From the NCBI GenBank assembly GCA_947449315.1, contig CANFRC010000008.1, positions 1-64,000 on the forward strand: 64,000 nucleotides of DNA, read 5' to 3'. The position numbers and the translations under genes were made by a program. Every line of letters starts with the position of its first letter. Position 1 is the first letter of the stretch. Source of the stretch: Bacteroidota bacterium (GTDB lineage Bacteria > Bacteroidota > Bacteroidia > 2-12-FULL-35-15). Positions 9,113-18,392 of this stretch are shown here, in pieces. Below the pieces are notes generated by a model. The model was not told the DNA's origin and ran no database searches. It saw only the letters and a list, made by a program, of their open reading frames with translations.

Positions 9113-10540
9113 ATGACTGTCAAAAACACATACACCTCTACTAACCTTAAAACAGTTTTTTTGTTTGCGCTATTGGCATTTACCCTTGTATCACCTGCTC
9201 AAATAAATGTAGGCAGCATTCCTGTTGTTGAAAAATACGTTGTTGGATACAATGATGTTACAAAGATGAAATTCATTAATGATGCTATGCTGTATAAGGA
9301 GGGCTGGCAAAAATTGGCGCAGCCAAAATTCTGGCAACAGATCATGAATCTCTCCCCCGATTCTGCCATTGTAAGCATTGGCAGTAATCGAAAAATGTTG
9401 GACAGAATTAATATAAAAGAATGGAATAAATTAAGTGATGTTCAACATACTCTTTATAGGGACAGTGTCCGAAAAGCGAATAACATCCCAGATAGCCTGA
9501 ATGTGCTTATTACTATAGGTAAAAAAGATTTTTACGAATTTAAAAAGGTAATGCCTACTATCAATCGTTCCATTGATGTTTTTAAACAAAATGGGGTGGA
9601 TCCTTGGTATGCGCAAGCAATCTTATTAATTGAAAGTCCGGGTAAAACAACTACCAAATCAGGCGTGGGCGCCAATGGGCCATTTCAATTAATGAAGGCT
9701 GTAGCCCGCAAAGAAGGTTTGATTGTAAATGGAACAATTGATGAACGAACAAATGTTGAAAGAGCTGCTTATGGTGCTTCGCGGCTATTAAGTACCATTT
9801 GTATCCCCTATACAAAAGCAATGCTTGACAGCGCTCATGTTACTTACAATGAAACAGATCTTTGGTTTCGCCTACTTGTTTTACATTCTTATCACGCAGG
9901 GGCAGGGAATGTTGCCGGAGTAATCAAAAAAATTAACCCTTGCGAAGGCGGAATGCAACTCATACAAACCGTTTGGCAAACTACGTATGGCGGATTTAAA
10001 AATGCATCACAAAATTATTCTCAACTAGCATTAGCAGCATTTTGCAATTTTGATGAAATGATCTCCCAACAAAAAGATTCCGTTTACCTTATCGATGGCG
10101 ACAGAATGTACAATTCTTATGTAAGTTGCAAATGTGCACCATACGATCATTCTAGCTACCTAAGCAACTGTATCTCTAAATATGAATCGGACTTTATCGA
10201 TGGAGTTATTCCCTTTGATTATTTTATTTCAAAGGTAAAAACTGTTGAAACAGAACTAAGCGGATTAACGCCTTCGTTTATAAATGCAAATAATAATGAG
10301 CATTACAACAATATCGGATTTCAATTATTGAAAGCACGAAAAACGGAAGATGCCTATAAACTTTTTAAACACAATGAATTGAAGTACCCGAATTCATGGG
10401 AAGTATATCATGGGTTGGGTGAAACCTACCGGCTAATGGGGCAAAAAGAACAGGCACTTACCAATTATAAAAAGTCGCTAAAACTCAACCCCAACAACGA
10501 AGAAAGTCTTCGAGCAATCGCCAAATTATCGGGAAAATAA
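9113..10540 (+). CDS. Periplasmic lytic transglycosylase (SLT domain) with C-terminal TPR
   Basis: The protein likely cleaves peptidoglycan glycan strands in the periplasm. It has 475 residues with a signal peptide (about 1-29, ending SPAQ). A transglycosylase SLT-like domain follows at about 150-310: LLIESPG carries the catalytic Glu174, then GANGPFQLM and YHAGAGNV, the usual three motifs in order. The last 70 or so residues form TPR-like helices (WEVYHGLGETYRLMGQKEQA). The TPR tail is unusual for a simple MltD-type enzyme and suggests a partner protein. It precedes dnaG by about 118 bases and may share transcription with it. Exact bond specificity is unknown. Confidence 0.82.
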   Translation: MTVKNTYTSTNLKTVFLFALLAFTLVSPAQINVGSIPVVEKYVVGYNDVTKMKFINDAMLYKEGWQKLAQPKFWQQIMNLSPDSAIVSIGSNRKMLDRINIKEWNKLSDVQHTLYRDSVRKANNIPDSLNVLITIGKKDFYEFKKVMPTINRSIDVFKQNGVDPWYAQAILLIESPGKTTTKSGVGANGPFQLMKAVARKEGLIVNGTIDERTNVERAAYGASRLLSTICIPYTKAMLDSAHVTYNETDLWFRLLVLHSYHAGAGNVAGVIKKINPCEGGMQLIQTVWQTTYGGFKNASQNYSQLALAAFCNFDEMISQQKDSVYLIDGDRMYNSYVSCKCAPYDHSSYLSNCISKYESDFIDGVIPFDYFISKVKTVETELSGLTPSFINANNNEHYNNIGFQLLKARKTEDAYKLFKHNELKYPNSWEVYHGLGETYRLMGQKEQALTNYKKSLKLNPNNEESLRAIAKLSGK

Positions 10541-10657
10541 ATTCCGTTTTCAAACGCATTTTTTTCGTAAATTAGCATTCCGTTTTTCTGAGGGATGTTG
10601 GATGACATTTTTTTCCAATTCTGCCCACATGAGATTCTGGCAATAATACCATTTGCA

Positions 10658-12658
10658 TTGATACACAAAGAAGACATAGATAAAATATTTGAAGCGGCCC
10701 GTGTGGAGGAAGTAGTTGCTGATTATGTTACACTGAAAAAACGTGGAGCAAATTTAATCGGCTGTTGCCCATTTCATAATGAAAAGACCCCTTCATTCTA
10801 TGTTTCTCCCGCCAAAGGAATCTATAAATGTTTCGGATGTGGAAAAGGCGGACACGCCATTAACTTTATCATGGAGCATGATAAATTAACCTATCCAGAC
10901 GCGCTTAGATACCTTGCAAAAAAATACAATATTGAAATAACAGAAGAAGAACAAACTCCCGAACAAGTTCAACATCAGAATGACAGAGAGAGTTTATTAG
11001 TCGTTTCTTCCTTTGCACAAAAACACTTTTCAGAAAATCTTTACAATACCGATGAAGGAAAATCTATCGGATTAGGTTATTTTAAGGAACGAGGATTAAG
11101 AGAAGATATTATTCAAAAATTTCAATTAGGATATAGTATTAATCAGCGAACAGCATTTACTGATATCGCAATTGCTACCGGTTACAAAACCGAATATTTA
11201 GTAAAATCTGGTTTAACGATTGAATATAAAAATGAGCCTGAAACAATTTCGGAAGAATCAGATACAGAAGTTAAACCAATAGAATCAAAATACGTTGACC
11301 GTTTCTGGGGCCGTGTAATGTTTCCTATCCACAACCAAAGTGGACGGGTTATTGCCTTTGGAGGAAGAACTTTACGTACCGATAAAAAAACTTCTAAATA
11401 CGTTAACTCCCCCGAAACAGATATCTATCATAAGAGTGATGTTTTATATGGATTATACCATTCCAAGAACGCAATTCAAAAAGAGAAATTTTGTTTTCTC
11501 GTTGAAGGTTATATGGATGTGATTGCCATGCATCAGGCAGGTGTTGAAAACGTAGTTGCCAGTAGCGGAACAGCATTAACTGCAGGACAGATCAAACTAG
11601 TTCAGCGTTTTACGAATGACATCATCATTTCATATGATGGCGATCAAGCAGGTATCAATGCGGCATTAAAAGGGATCGATCTTCTTTTAGAAGAGGGAAT
11701 GAACGTGAAAGTACTTCTATTTCCTGATGGCGATGACCCTGATTCTTATTCTAAGAAAGTAGGAACTCAGGAGTTAAAAGATTTCATTGTCAACAATGCC
11801 CAAAATTTCATTTCATACAAAGCAAATATTCTAACAAAAGGAACAAACAACGATCCTTTAAAGAAAGCAGAGGCCATTAAAAAAATTGTTGAAAGCATTG
11901 CGCTTATCCCTGATGCAATTTATCGCTCAGTGTACGTAAAAGAATGCGCTCGCATCATGGATGTGGATGAACAAATCTTATTAAGTGAATTGAATAAGAT
12001 TCGAAATAAGAATTTCAATGAAAAAAGAAATCAACCTTTTCAACAAAATGAAACGACAAGTATTGAAGAACTTGTTATTGAAGAGAAGAAGGAAAATGCA
12101 ACTGCAGATGCTGAGCATCAGGAACGAGATATCATTCGACTGCTAATCAATTATGGCGACAAGCTCTTGAGCATTGATAGTGAAAACGAAGCAGGCGAAT
12201 CGATGAACATAGATGTGACTCTTGCTTATTTATTGACCCATGAGTTGAAACAGGATAATATTGTCATTGAAAACTTATTATACAATCGTATTTACAATGA
12301 ATTTGTAGAGCATTTAGAAAAAGATAGCGTTCCTGATACAAACTATTTCATTAGTCATGAAAACGCCGCTATCTGTTCATTGACCATTGATCTGATAAGC
12401 AGTCCGTATACACTTTCTAACTGGGAACAACACGGAATCTATATTAACAGAGAAGAGGATATGTTGAAAAAATCCTTGTACAACGCCATTTATGCATTAA
12501 AGAGCCGAAAACTGGAAATGATGATTCACGATATTCAAAAGCGCTTAAAAGAAAATCCTGATGAAGAAGAACTGATGACTTTGATGCAAACACAGAATCA
12601 ATTGAATATGGCAAAAATTGAATTCAACGCTTTGTTGGGAAGGATTGTAGTGAAATAA
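10658..12658 (+). CDS. dnaG: DNA primase
   Basis: Makes RNA primers for DNA replication. The order is zinc-binding domain (Cys-x2-His ... CFGC, around residues 35-60), RNA-polymerase-like catalytic core with the TOPRIM segment FLVEGYMDVIAMHQAG and SYDGDQAG, then a C-terminal helicase-binding region. I start it at the TTG at 10658, giving MIHKEDIDKIFEAAR, which lines up with how Bacteroidota primases begin (MI-x3-ID-x-IF). The frame is also open from an ATG at 10595, which would add 21 hydrophobic residues unlike the family. Length from TTG is 666 residues. It converges on recJ with a 25-base gap. Confidence 0.93.
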   Translation: MIHKEDIDKIFEAARVEEVVADYVTLKKRGANLIGCCPFHNEKTPSFYVSPAKGIYKCFGCGKGGHAINFIMEHDKLTYPDALRYLAKKYNIEITEEEQTPEQVQHQNDRESLLVVSSFAQKHFSENLYNTDEGKSIGLGYFKERGLREDIIQKFQLGYSINQRTAFTDIAIATGYKTEYLVKSGLTIEYKNEPETISEESDTEVKPIESKYVDRFWGRVMFPIHNQSGRVIAFGGRTLRTDKKTSKYVNSPETDIYHKSDVLYGLYHSKNAIQKEKFCFLVEGYMDVIAMHQAGVENVVASSGTALTAGQIKLVQRFTNDIIISYDGDQAGINAALKGIDLLLEEGMNVKVLLFPDGDDPDSYSKKVGTQELKDFIVNNAQNFISYKANILTKGTNNDPLKKAEAIKKIVESIALIPDAIYRSVYVKECARIMDVDEQILLSELNKIRNKNFNEKRNQPFQQNETTSIEELVIEEKKENATADAEHQERDIIRLLINYGDKLLSIDSENEAGESMNIDVTLAYLLTHELKQDNIVIENLLYNRIYNEFVEHLEKDSVPDTNYFISHENAAICSLTIDLISSPYTLSNWEQHGIYINREEDMLKKSLYNAIYALKSRKLEMMIHDIQKRLKENPDEEELMTLMQTQNQLNMAKIEFNALLGRIVVK

Positions 12659-12683
12659 GTGTTAAATTGAAATACAATCTATT

Positions 12684-14399
12684 TTACTCCATCTTCATAT
12701 CTTTCACATTCAGCTGAAGAGATACTTTTCCATTAAATTCATTTTCTTCTATTGCATAACATGCGCTGAAAGTTTTTTTGCGAAGTACCTCATCAAAATG
12801 GCTTGCTTGAGAAAACGCAATAGCTGGAAAGGTTTCTTTTAATGCTTGCGCAGATTGCAGATCCATTTTCAGATGGTTATTCCCTACTATACGAACATAC
12901 CCTTTATCTACCAACCCTTTCGACATAAATACAGGTGACATATTTTCTGGGCCAAATGGTTCGAACTGTTTTAAGATGCGGAAAAATTTAGGCGTGATAT
13001 CGCTGAGCTTCAATTCCGCATCAATAGCAATTTCAGGGATCAACATGTGGTCTTCAATCGTTGCTGTTACTACCTCTTCAAAACGTTGTTGAAACGCAGC
13101 AACATTCTCTAATTTCAATGTTAATCCTGCAGCATATTTATGTCCACCAAACTGCTCCAGAAGATCCGCGCACGCTTCAATTGCATCGTACACATCGAAA
13201 TCTTTTACAGAACGTGCCGAACCGGTTGCTTTGCCATTTGATTCCGTCAAAATAATTGTAGGTCGATAGTATTTTTCGGTTAACCGCGAGGCAACAATTC
13301 CGATCACACCTTTGTGCCAATCTGAATGAAATAAAACAGTTGATTTACGATTTATCAATTCCATATTTTCATCGATCATACGCAAGGCATGTTGCGTAAT
13401 GGTTACATCCAAAGCTCTTCTTTCTGTATTCGTGGTGTTGATATTGATACCTGACACTTTCGCATCCGCATGGTTATCGGAAACCAAGAGCGCTACTGCA
13501 TTGCGTCCGGTCTCAATTCTGCCTGCTGCATTGATTCGCGGTCCAACAGTAAATACCAATTCATTAATTGTAATTTCCTTTTTTATGTTGGCAAGATCCA
13601 AAATTGCTTTGATACCTTTCCTCGGACTTTTGTTAATTTGCTGTAATCCAAAATAACACAATGCACGGTTTTCACCAACAATAGGAACAAGATCGGAAGC
13701 AATAGAAATGGCTGTAAGATCTAAATATTCAAAAAGTTTTTCAAATGGTATATTATTTTTTTGTGCATACGCCTGAACTAATTTAAAGCCTACTCCGCAT
13801 CCGCATAATTCATCGAATGGATACGTACAATCATTTCTTTTAGGATCAAGTACGGCAATTGCATTTGGCAATTTTTCACCCGGACGATGGTGATCGCATA
13901 TTATAAAATCTATGTTCCGCTCATTGGCATAGTCTACTTTGTCGTTGGCTTTGATACCACAATCAAGAGCAATAATTAAACTGAAGTTATTTTGTTTCGC
14001 GAAATCAATTCCCTGAAAAGAAATACCATAACCTTCCAGATAACGATCTGGAATATAATAGTCAATAAGACCTTCCGCAATTGGAAGTGTCTTCAGAAAA
14101 GAATAAACCAATGATACTGCTGTCGTTCCATCCACATCATAATCTCCAAAAACAAGGATCTTTTCTCCATTATTAATCGCTTTTTCTAAACGATCAATTG
14201 CCTTGTCCATATCCTTCATTAAAAAAGGATCATGAAGATCATTTAAAGAAGGACGAAAAAATTTCTTCGCTTCTTCAAAATTTACAATTCCTCGCTGAAC
14301 CAATAAATTTGCCAACACCTTATCAATTCCCAAATCTGAAGCTAATTGAACAACCACAGCTTCATCAACACCCGATTTTAGACTCCAACGTTTTTCCAT
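12684..14399 (-). CDS. recJ: Single-stranded-DNA-specific exonuclease RecJ
   Basis: A 5'-3' ssDNA exonuclease for recombination and mismatch repair. DHH-family motifs are intact: FGDYDVDG (Asp86, Asp88, Asp90), LDCG (Asp146) and CDHHRPG (Asp169-His170-His171), followed by the DHHA1 domain with GGHKYAAGLTL, and an OB-fold C-terminus. I choose the ATG at 14399 (MEKRWSLKSG), matching family starts such as MEKRW. The frame is open to 14429 with a 10-residue extension not seen in the family. The length of 571 residues is normal. Confidence 0.94.
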   Translation of the reverse strand: MEKRWSLKSGVDEAVVVQLASDLGIDKVLANLLVQRGIVNFEEAKKFFRPSLNDLHDPFLMKDMDKAIDRLEKAINNGEKILVFGDYDVDGTTAVSLVYSFLKTLPIAEGLIDYYIPDRYLEGYGISFQGIDFAKQNNFSLIIALDCGIKANDKVDYANERNIDFIICDHHRPGEKLPNAIAVLDPKRNDCTYPFDELCGCGVGFKLVQAYAQKNNIPFEKLFEYLDLTAISIASDLVPIVGENRALCYFGLQQINKSPRKGIKAILDLANIKKEITINELVFTVGPRINAAGRIETGRNAVALLVSDNHADAKVSGININTTNTERRALDVTITQHALRMIDENMELINRKSTVLFHSDWHKGVIGIVASRLTEKYYRPTIILTESNGKATGSARSVKDFDVYDAIEACADLLEQFGGHKYAAGLTLKLENVAAFQQRFEEVVTATIEDHMLIPEIAIDAELKLSDITPKFFRILKQFEPFGPENMSPVFMSKGLVDKGYVRIVGNNHLKMDLQSAQALKETFPAIAFSQASHFDEVLRKKTFSACYAIEENEFNGKVSLQLNVKDMKME

Positions 14400-14451
14400 A
14401 ATTTTTTTCTGAATTGTAAAATTAGTCAATTTGAGCTTGCTTAAACTTGTG

Positions 14452-14482
14452 TTGACAGTTTCTAAAATAAAAGCTATTTTTA
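14452..14482 (+). promoter_or_regulatory. Candidate promoter of the CotH-protein gene
   Basis: TTG (14452-14454), a 20-base spacer and TATTTTTA (14475-14482) match the Bacteroidota consensus apart from the last base. The start codon is only 15 bases beyond, so the leader would be very short. Confidence 0.4.
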
Positions 14483-14497
14483 TGTAAATTTAGGGAA

Positions 14498-16573
14498 ATG
14501 AAAAAAATTACTCTGCTAACAATTTTAGTATTTACATTTTTAATTGCAAGGGCTCAAACATACACAAGTACTTCAGGAGGATCCATTCCAGATGCAGGCC
14601 CGCAACTCTCTTTCCCTATTACTGTTTCAGGCCTTACTCCTTCAACAATCGATACAGTTTTTGGATTAGAAACTGTTTGTTTTACAATTACACACACTTG
14701 GGATGCGGATCTTAGTATCAAGCTGCAGGCACCTGATGGAACGATTGTAGATCTTTCTATCGCTAATGGTGGAGATGGAGACAATTACACTTCAACATGC
14801 CTAAATGCATATGCAAGCACATCCATAGTCACGGGGACAGCTCCATTTACAGGTGTTTTCAAACCGCAAGGCTTTATTGGTGCAATAAATAATGGTCAAA
14901 ATGGAAATGGCGAATGGAACTTATTAGTACAAGATTCTTATGGTTTGGATACAGGCAGTGTGATGGACTGGAACCTTACTTTTGGGAATTCTCCTGCAAA
15001 ACCTTTTAGTTTTAAATCTTCGAACTTGCCGATTGTGGTTGTAAATACAGCAGGAATGAGCATTCCGAATGAGCCCAAGCTGCAAGTTCAAATGGGAATC
15101 ATTTATAATGGCGTAGGGATGAGAAATTATTTGACGGATCCATTTAATAATTATAATAATAACATTGGTATTGAGACACGTGGTTCCAGTTCTTCGGGTT
15201 TTCCGCAGCAGAGCTATGGGTTCGAAACAAGAGATATTAATGGGACACAGCACGACACAATACTGCTTGGTATGCCGAGCGAACACGACTGGATTTTGTA
15301 TGCGCCATACGATGACAAAACATGTATGCGGAATGTTTTGAGTTATGATATTGCAAATAAAACTGGCCGCTATGCTTCCCGAACAAAATTCTGCGAATTG
15401 GTGATTAATGGTCAATATCAGGGAATATATGTACTAGAAGAAAAAGTAAAACGGGATGCAAACAGAATAAATATTTCTAAATTATTGCCGACTGATATCA
15501 CTGGAGATCAATTGACAGGCGGATATATCATAAAAGTAGATAGAGATGATGGCCCTGGAAGCTTTTGGACATCACCATATCCGGCAGATGATGGAACACT
15601 AATTAACTTTGTGTTTGATTATCCTCAAAACGGAACAATTGTTCCACAACAAAGAGCCTATATTCAATCCTATGTTGATACCGTTGAAAATGTTTTAGCA
15701 AGCTCAACTTTTGCCGACCCAACAAACGGTTACAGAAAGTATATTGGTGTCAATACATTTATTGATTATTTTATTTTAAACGAAGTAAGTAAAAATGTGG
15801 ATGGCTATCGATTAAGCACCTATTTTTATAAAGATAAACAAAGCAGTGGCGGAAAATTGAAAGCAGGTCCAGCCTGGGATTACAATTTAGCTTGGTGGAA
15901 TGCAAATTATTGTGAAGGAGATCTCTCTTCCGGTTGGGCTTGGAATCAAGGGACGATATGCACCGGAGGTTGGCAAGGAAATTTTTGGTGGAGAAGATTA
16001 TTAGAAGACCCAGCCTATACAGCTGATCTTAAATGCAGATGGAATGAGCTCCGATTAACCACGCTCAGTATTCCCGTATTAAATAATTTTGTTGACTCAA
16101 TTGCGTCCTACTTGAATGAAGCACAAGCAAGACACTTTTCTGCATGGCCTATTTTGGGCGTATATACTTGGCCAAACCCTAGCCCTATTCCGGCAGATTA
16201 TCCAGGAGAAATTACTGCCCTAAAAACATGGATCCATGACCGTATCACATGGCTAGATGCGAATATGCCTGGAACATGTAACGTAGGGATAAATGAAAAT
16301 GCGATGTTAGAAAATAATGTCACCGTTTTTCCAAATCCATTCAATGCTTCACTAAAAATAAATTTTTATTTATTGCATAAAGAAAAATTAAAAATCGATC
16401 TCACCGACCTTTTAGGGAAAGTGGTAAAAGTTGTAGCTGAAAAAGAATTCACAGAAGGCGATAATACAGTTGAAATAAGCATTAATAATGAAGAAATTGT
16501 TAGTGGAATGTATCTCTTACATATTTCCTCAAACAACGGAACAATTGTAAAAAAGATTACTAAAGCAGAATAA
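14498..16573 (+). CDS. T9SS-secreted CotH-kinase-family protein with P domain
   Basis: A 691-residue protein with four parts: a signal peptide (1-19), a proprotein-convertase P domain (about 20-168; WDADLSIKLQAPDGT and DTGSVMDWNLTF), a CotH-like kinase domain (about 175-590), and a type A T9SS sorting domain (about 612-691; VFPNPFNASLKI ... GMYLLHIS). CotH in Bacillus spores is an atypical protein kinase. Here KAGPAWDYNLAWWN matches the conserved Asp-containing catalytic segment and YVLEEKVKRD lies near the expected ATP-binding Lys/Glu region. Export by T9SS to the cell surface or medium is well supported. Whether it phosphorylates anything outside the cell, where ATP is scarce, is open. It converges on corA. 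Confidence 0.85.
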   Translation: MKKITLLTILVFTFLIARAQTYTSTSGGSIPDAGPQLSFPITVSGLTPSTIDTVFGLETVCFTITHTWDADLSIKLQAPDGTIVDLSIANGGDGDNYTSTCLNAYASTSIVTGTAPFTGVFKPQGFIGAINNGQNGNGEWNLLVQDSYGLDTGSVMDWNLTFGNSPAKPFSFKSSNLPIVVVNTAGMSIPNEPKLQVQMGIIYNGVGMRNYLTDPFNNYNNNIGIETRGSSSSGFPQQSYGFETRDINGTQHDTILLGMPSEHDWILYAPYDDKTCMRNVLSYDIANKTGRYASRTKFCELVINGQYQGIYVLEEKVKRDANRINISKLLPTDITGDQLTGGYIIKVDRDDGPGSFWTSPYPADDGTLINFVFDYPQNGTIVPQQRAYIQSYVDTVENVLASSTFADPTNGYRKYIGVNTFIDYFILNEVSKNVDGYRLSTYFYKDKQSSGGKLKAGPAWDYNLAWWNANYCEGDLSSGWAWNQGTICTGGWQGNFWWRRLLEDPAYTADLKCRWNELRLTTLSIPVLNNFVDSIASYLNEAQARHFSAWPILGVYTWPNPSPIPADYPGEITALKTWIHDRITWLDANMPGTCNVGINENAMLENNVTVFPNPFNASLKINFYLLHKEKLKIDLTDLLGKVVKVVAEKEFTEGDNTVEISINNEEIVSGMYLLHISSNNGTIVKKITKAE

Positions 16574-16605
16574 AAAATATCAATCCTATTTATTTTTTTT
16601 ACAAC

Positions 16606-17652
16606 CTATAACCATTTCTTTTTTCTAAAATAAATTAACAGCGATATTATTATTCCAATCATTACTACCCAGACAATTCCATATGCCCAGTGGGAATGCA
16701 GCTCTGGCATATATTCAAAGTTCATACCATACACTCCTGCAATAAATGTTACTGGAACAAAAATCGTAGTAATGATTGTAAGCACTTTCATAACTTCATT
16801 CATTCTGTTACTCACACTCGACAAATAAATATCCATCATTCCAGAAAGCAGATCTCGATATGTTTCAACAGTATCAATCACCCTTACGGTATGATCATGC
16901 ACATCCCTTAAATAAATATCTGTGCTCGGTTTTATCAATTCTGTTTCGCTTCGCTCCAGATTATTAATTAATTCTCGCATGGGCCAAACTGCCTTTCTTA
17001 CAAAGATCATTTCCCGTTTCATGTAATGCAACTGCTGCATTGTTTCTTTAGTAGGATCAGAAATCAATTCTTCTTCCAACAACTCAATTCGGTCTCCGAT
17101 TTTTTCTAGGATTGTAAAATAACAGTCTACAACAGCATCGAGTAAAGCATACGCCAAGTAATCGGCCGCCATTTTCCTGATACGCCCCTTTCCTAAACGA
17201 ATTCTGTTGCGAATTAAATCAAACGCATCACCACCATGTACTTCCTGAAAAGAGATCACCATTCCTTCCAAAAGAATAACACTCAATTGTTCCGAATGCA
17301 ATTCTGTATCATAATAAATCATCTTCATGATCGATACCACATAATTGTCGTAATCTTCAAATTTAGGTCGCTGATTCGTATTCACAACATCTTCCAGCGT
17401 AAGCGGATGGATATTAAAATACTTTCCAATTTTCTCTACCAATGAAACATCATGGATGCCATCAATATTTATCCATTTCACCATTGAAGGGTTAACCAGA
17501 TCCAAACATTCTGTCAAATCATAGAACTCCTTTTCGATATATTCCGTTTCGTTGTATTCGATCAGGGTGATCTTTACCTTTTCAGTTTTGTCTTCACCGT
17601 AATAAACAATTGTTCCTGGAGGTGCGCCTGTTTTGTTTTTTAATTCAGCCAT
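16606..17652 (-). CDS. corA: CorA-type magnesium/cobalt transporter
   Basis: A pentameric inner-membrane channel for Mg2+ (and Co2+/Ni2+). The 348-residue protein has the large cytoplasmic domain followed by two C-terminal membrane helices. The selectivity motif Y-G-M-N is at the end of the first (GVYGMNFEYMPE), and the basic tail YFRKKKWL follows the second. The start at 17652 is an ATG preceded by AT-rich sequence. It is probably at the end of a short same-strand run with rsmI and the M28 peptidase upstream (36-base gap). Confidence 0.94.
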   Translation of the reverse strand: MAELKNKTGAPPGTIVYYGEDKTEKVKITLIEYNETEYIEKEFYDLTECLDLVNPSMVKWINIDGIHDVSLVEKIGKYFNIHPLTLEDVVNTNQRPKFEDYDNYVVSIMKMIYYDTELHSEQLSVILLEGMVISFQEVHGGDAFDLIRNRIRLGKGRIRKMAADYLAYALLDAVVDCYFTILEKIGDRIELLEEELISDPTKETMQQLHYMKREMIFVRKAVWPMRELINNLERSETELIKPSTDIYLRDVHDHTVRVIDTVETYRDLLSGMMDIYLSSVSNRMNEVMKVLTIITTIFVPVTFIAGVYGMNFEYMPELHSHWAYGIVWVVMIGIIISLLIYFRKKKWL

Positions 17653-17687
17653 AATTTAAATGGTATAAATAGAATATGAAAAAAAGA

Positions 17688-18383
17688 TCATTCGTCTTCT
17701 TCTGAAATATGCTTGTTTTTATTTCCTTCTATGACAATCACAATCTCACCTTTCACCGTTTTCGATTTAAAATAATCCGCCAACTCTTGCAAGGTTCCTC
17801 TTTTATTCTCTTCGAACATTTTAGTTAATTCGCGGGATACGCATGCTTTACGATCTGTTCCAAAAAATTCTATGAACTGCTCCAGTGCTTTTACCAACCG
17901 GTGAGGTGACTCATAAAAAATCATTGTTCTTGGTTCATAGATCAATGATTTTATTTTTGTCTGACGGCCTTTTTTTTGAGGAAGAAAGCCTTCAAAACAA
18001 AATGTATCACTAGGCAATCCGGAGTTAACCAAGGCTGGAACAAAAGCCGTTGCACCTGGTAAACATTCTACCTCAATCCCTTTTGCGATACATTCTCTTA
18101 TCAATAAAAAACCCGGATCTGAAATTCCTGGTGTGCCAGCATCCGTTATCAAGGCGATTTTTTCCCCATTCGCAATTCGTTCTGAAATCAGCTCAACTGT
18201 TTTGTGTTCGTTGTGCATGTGATGGGCAAACATTTTTTTATTGATGTCGAGGTGCTTCAATAAGATTCCTGATTTACGGGTATCCTCTGCTAAAATTATA
18301 TCCACTTCTTTTAGGATACGTATCGCTCGAAGAGTAATGTCTTCAAGGTTTCCAATTGGTGTAGGGACAATGTAAAGTTTCAT
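17688..18383 (-). CDS. rsmI: 16S rRNA (cytidine1402-2'-O)-methyltransferase
   Basis: A tetrapyrrole-methylase-fold enzyme using S-adenosylmethionine to methylate C1402 of 16S rRNA at the decoding site. The motifs PTPIGNLEDITLRA at the N-terminus, AEDTRKSG, ITDAGTPGISDPG and EGFLPQKKGR are all typical of RsmI. Its 231 residues are near the usual length for the family. The gene starts 9 bases after the M28 peptidase stop on the same strand, so the two are likely co-transcribed. Confidence 0.95.
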   Translation of the reverse strand: MKLYIVPTPIGNLEDITLRAIRILKEVDIILAEDTRKSGILLKHLDINKKMFAHHMHNEHKTVELISERIANGEKIALITDAGTPGISDPGFLLIRECIAKGIEVECLPGATAFVPALVNSGLPSDTFCFEGFLPQKKGRQTKIKSLIYEPRTMIFYESPHRLVKALEQFIEFFGTDRKACVSRELTKMFEENKRGTLQELADYFKSKTVKGEIVIVIEGNKNKHISEEDE

Positions 18384-18392
18384 GATACTTTT

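Noticed and set aside
10595-10657. N-terminal extension of DnaG from an upstream ATG
   Set aside because: The 21 extra residues are hydrophobic and unlike primase N-termini; the TTG at 10658 fits the family start.
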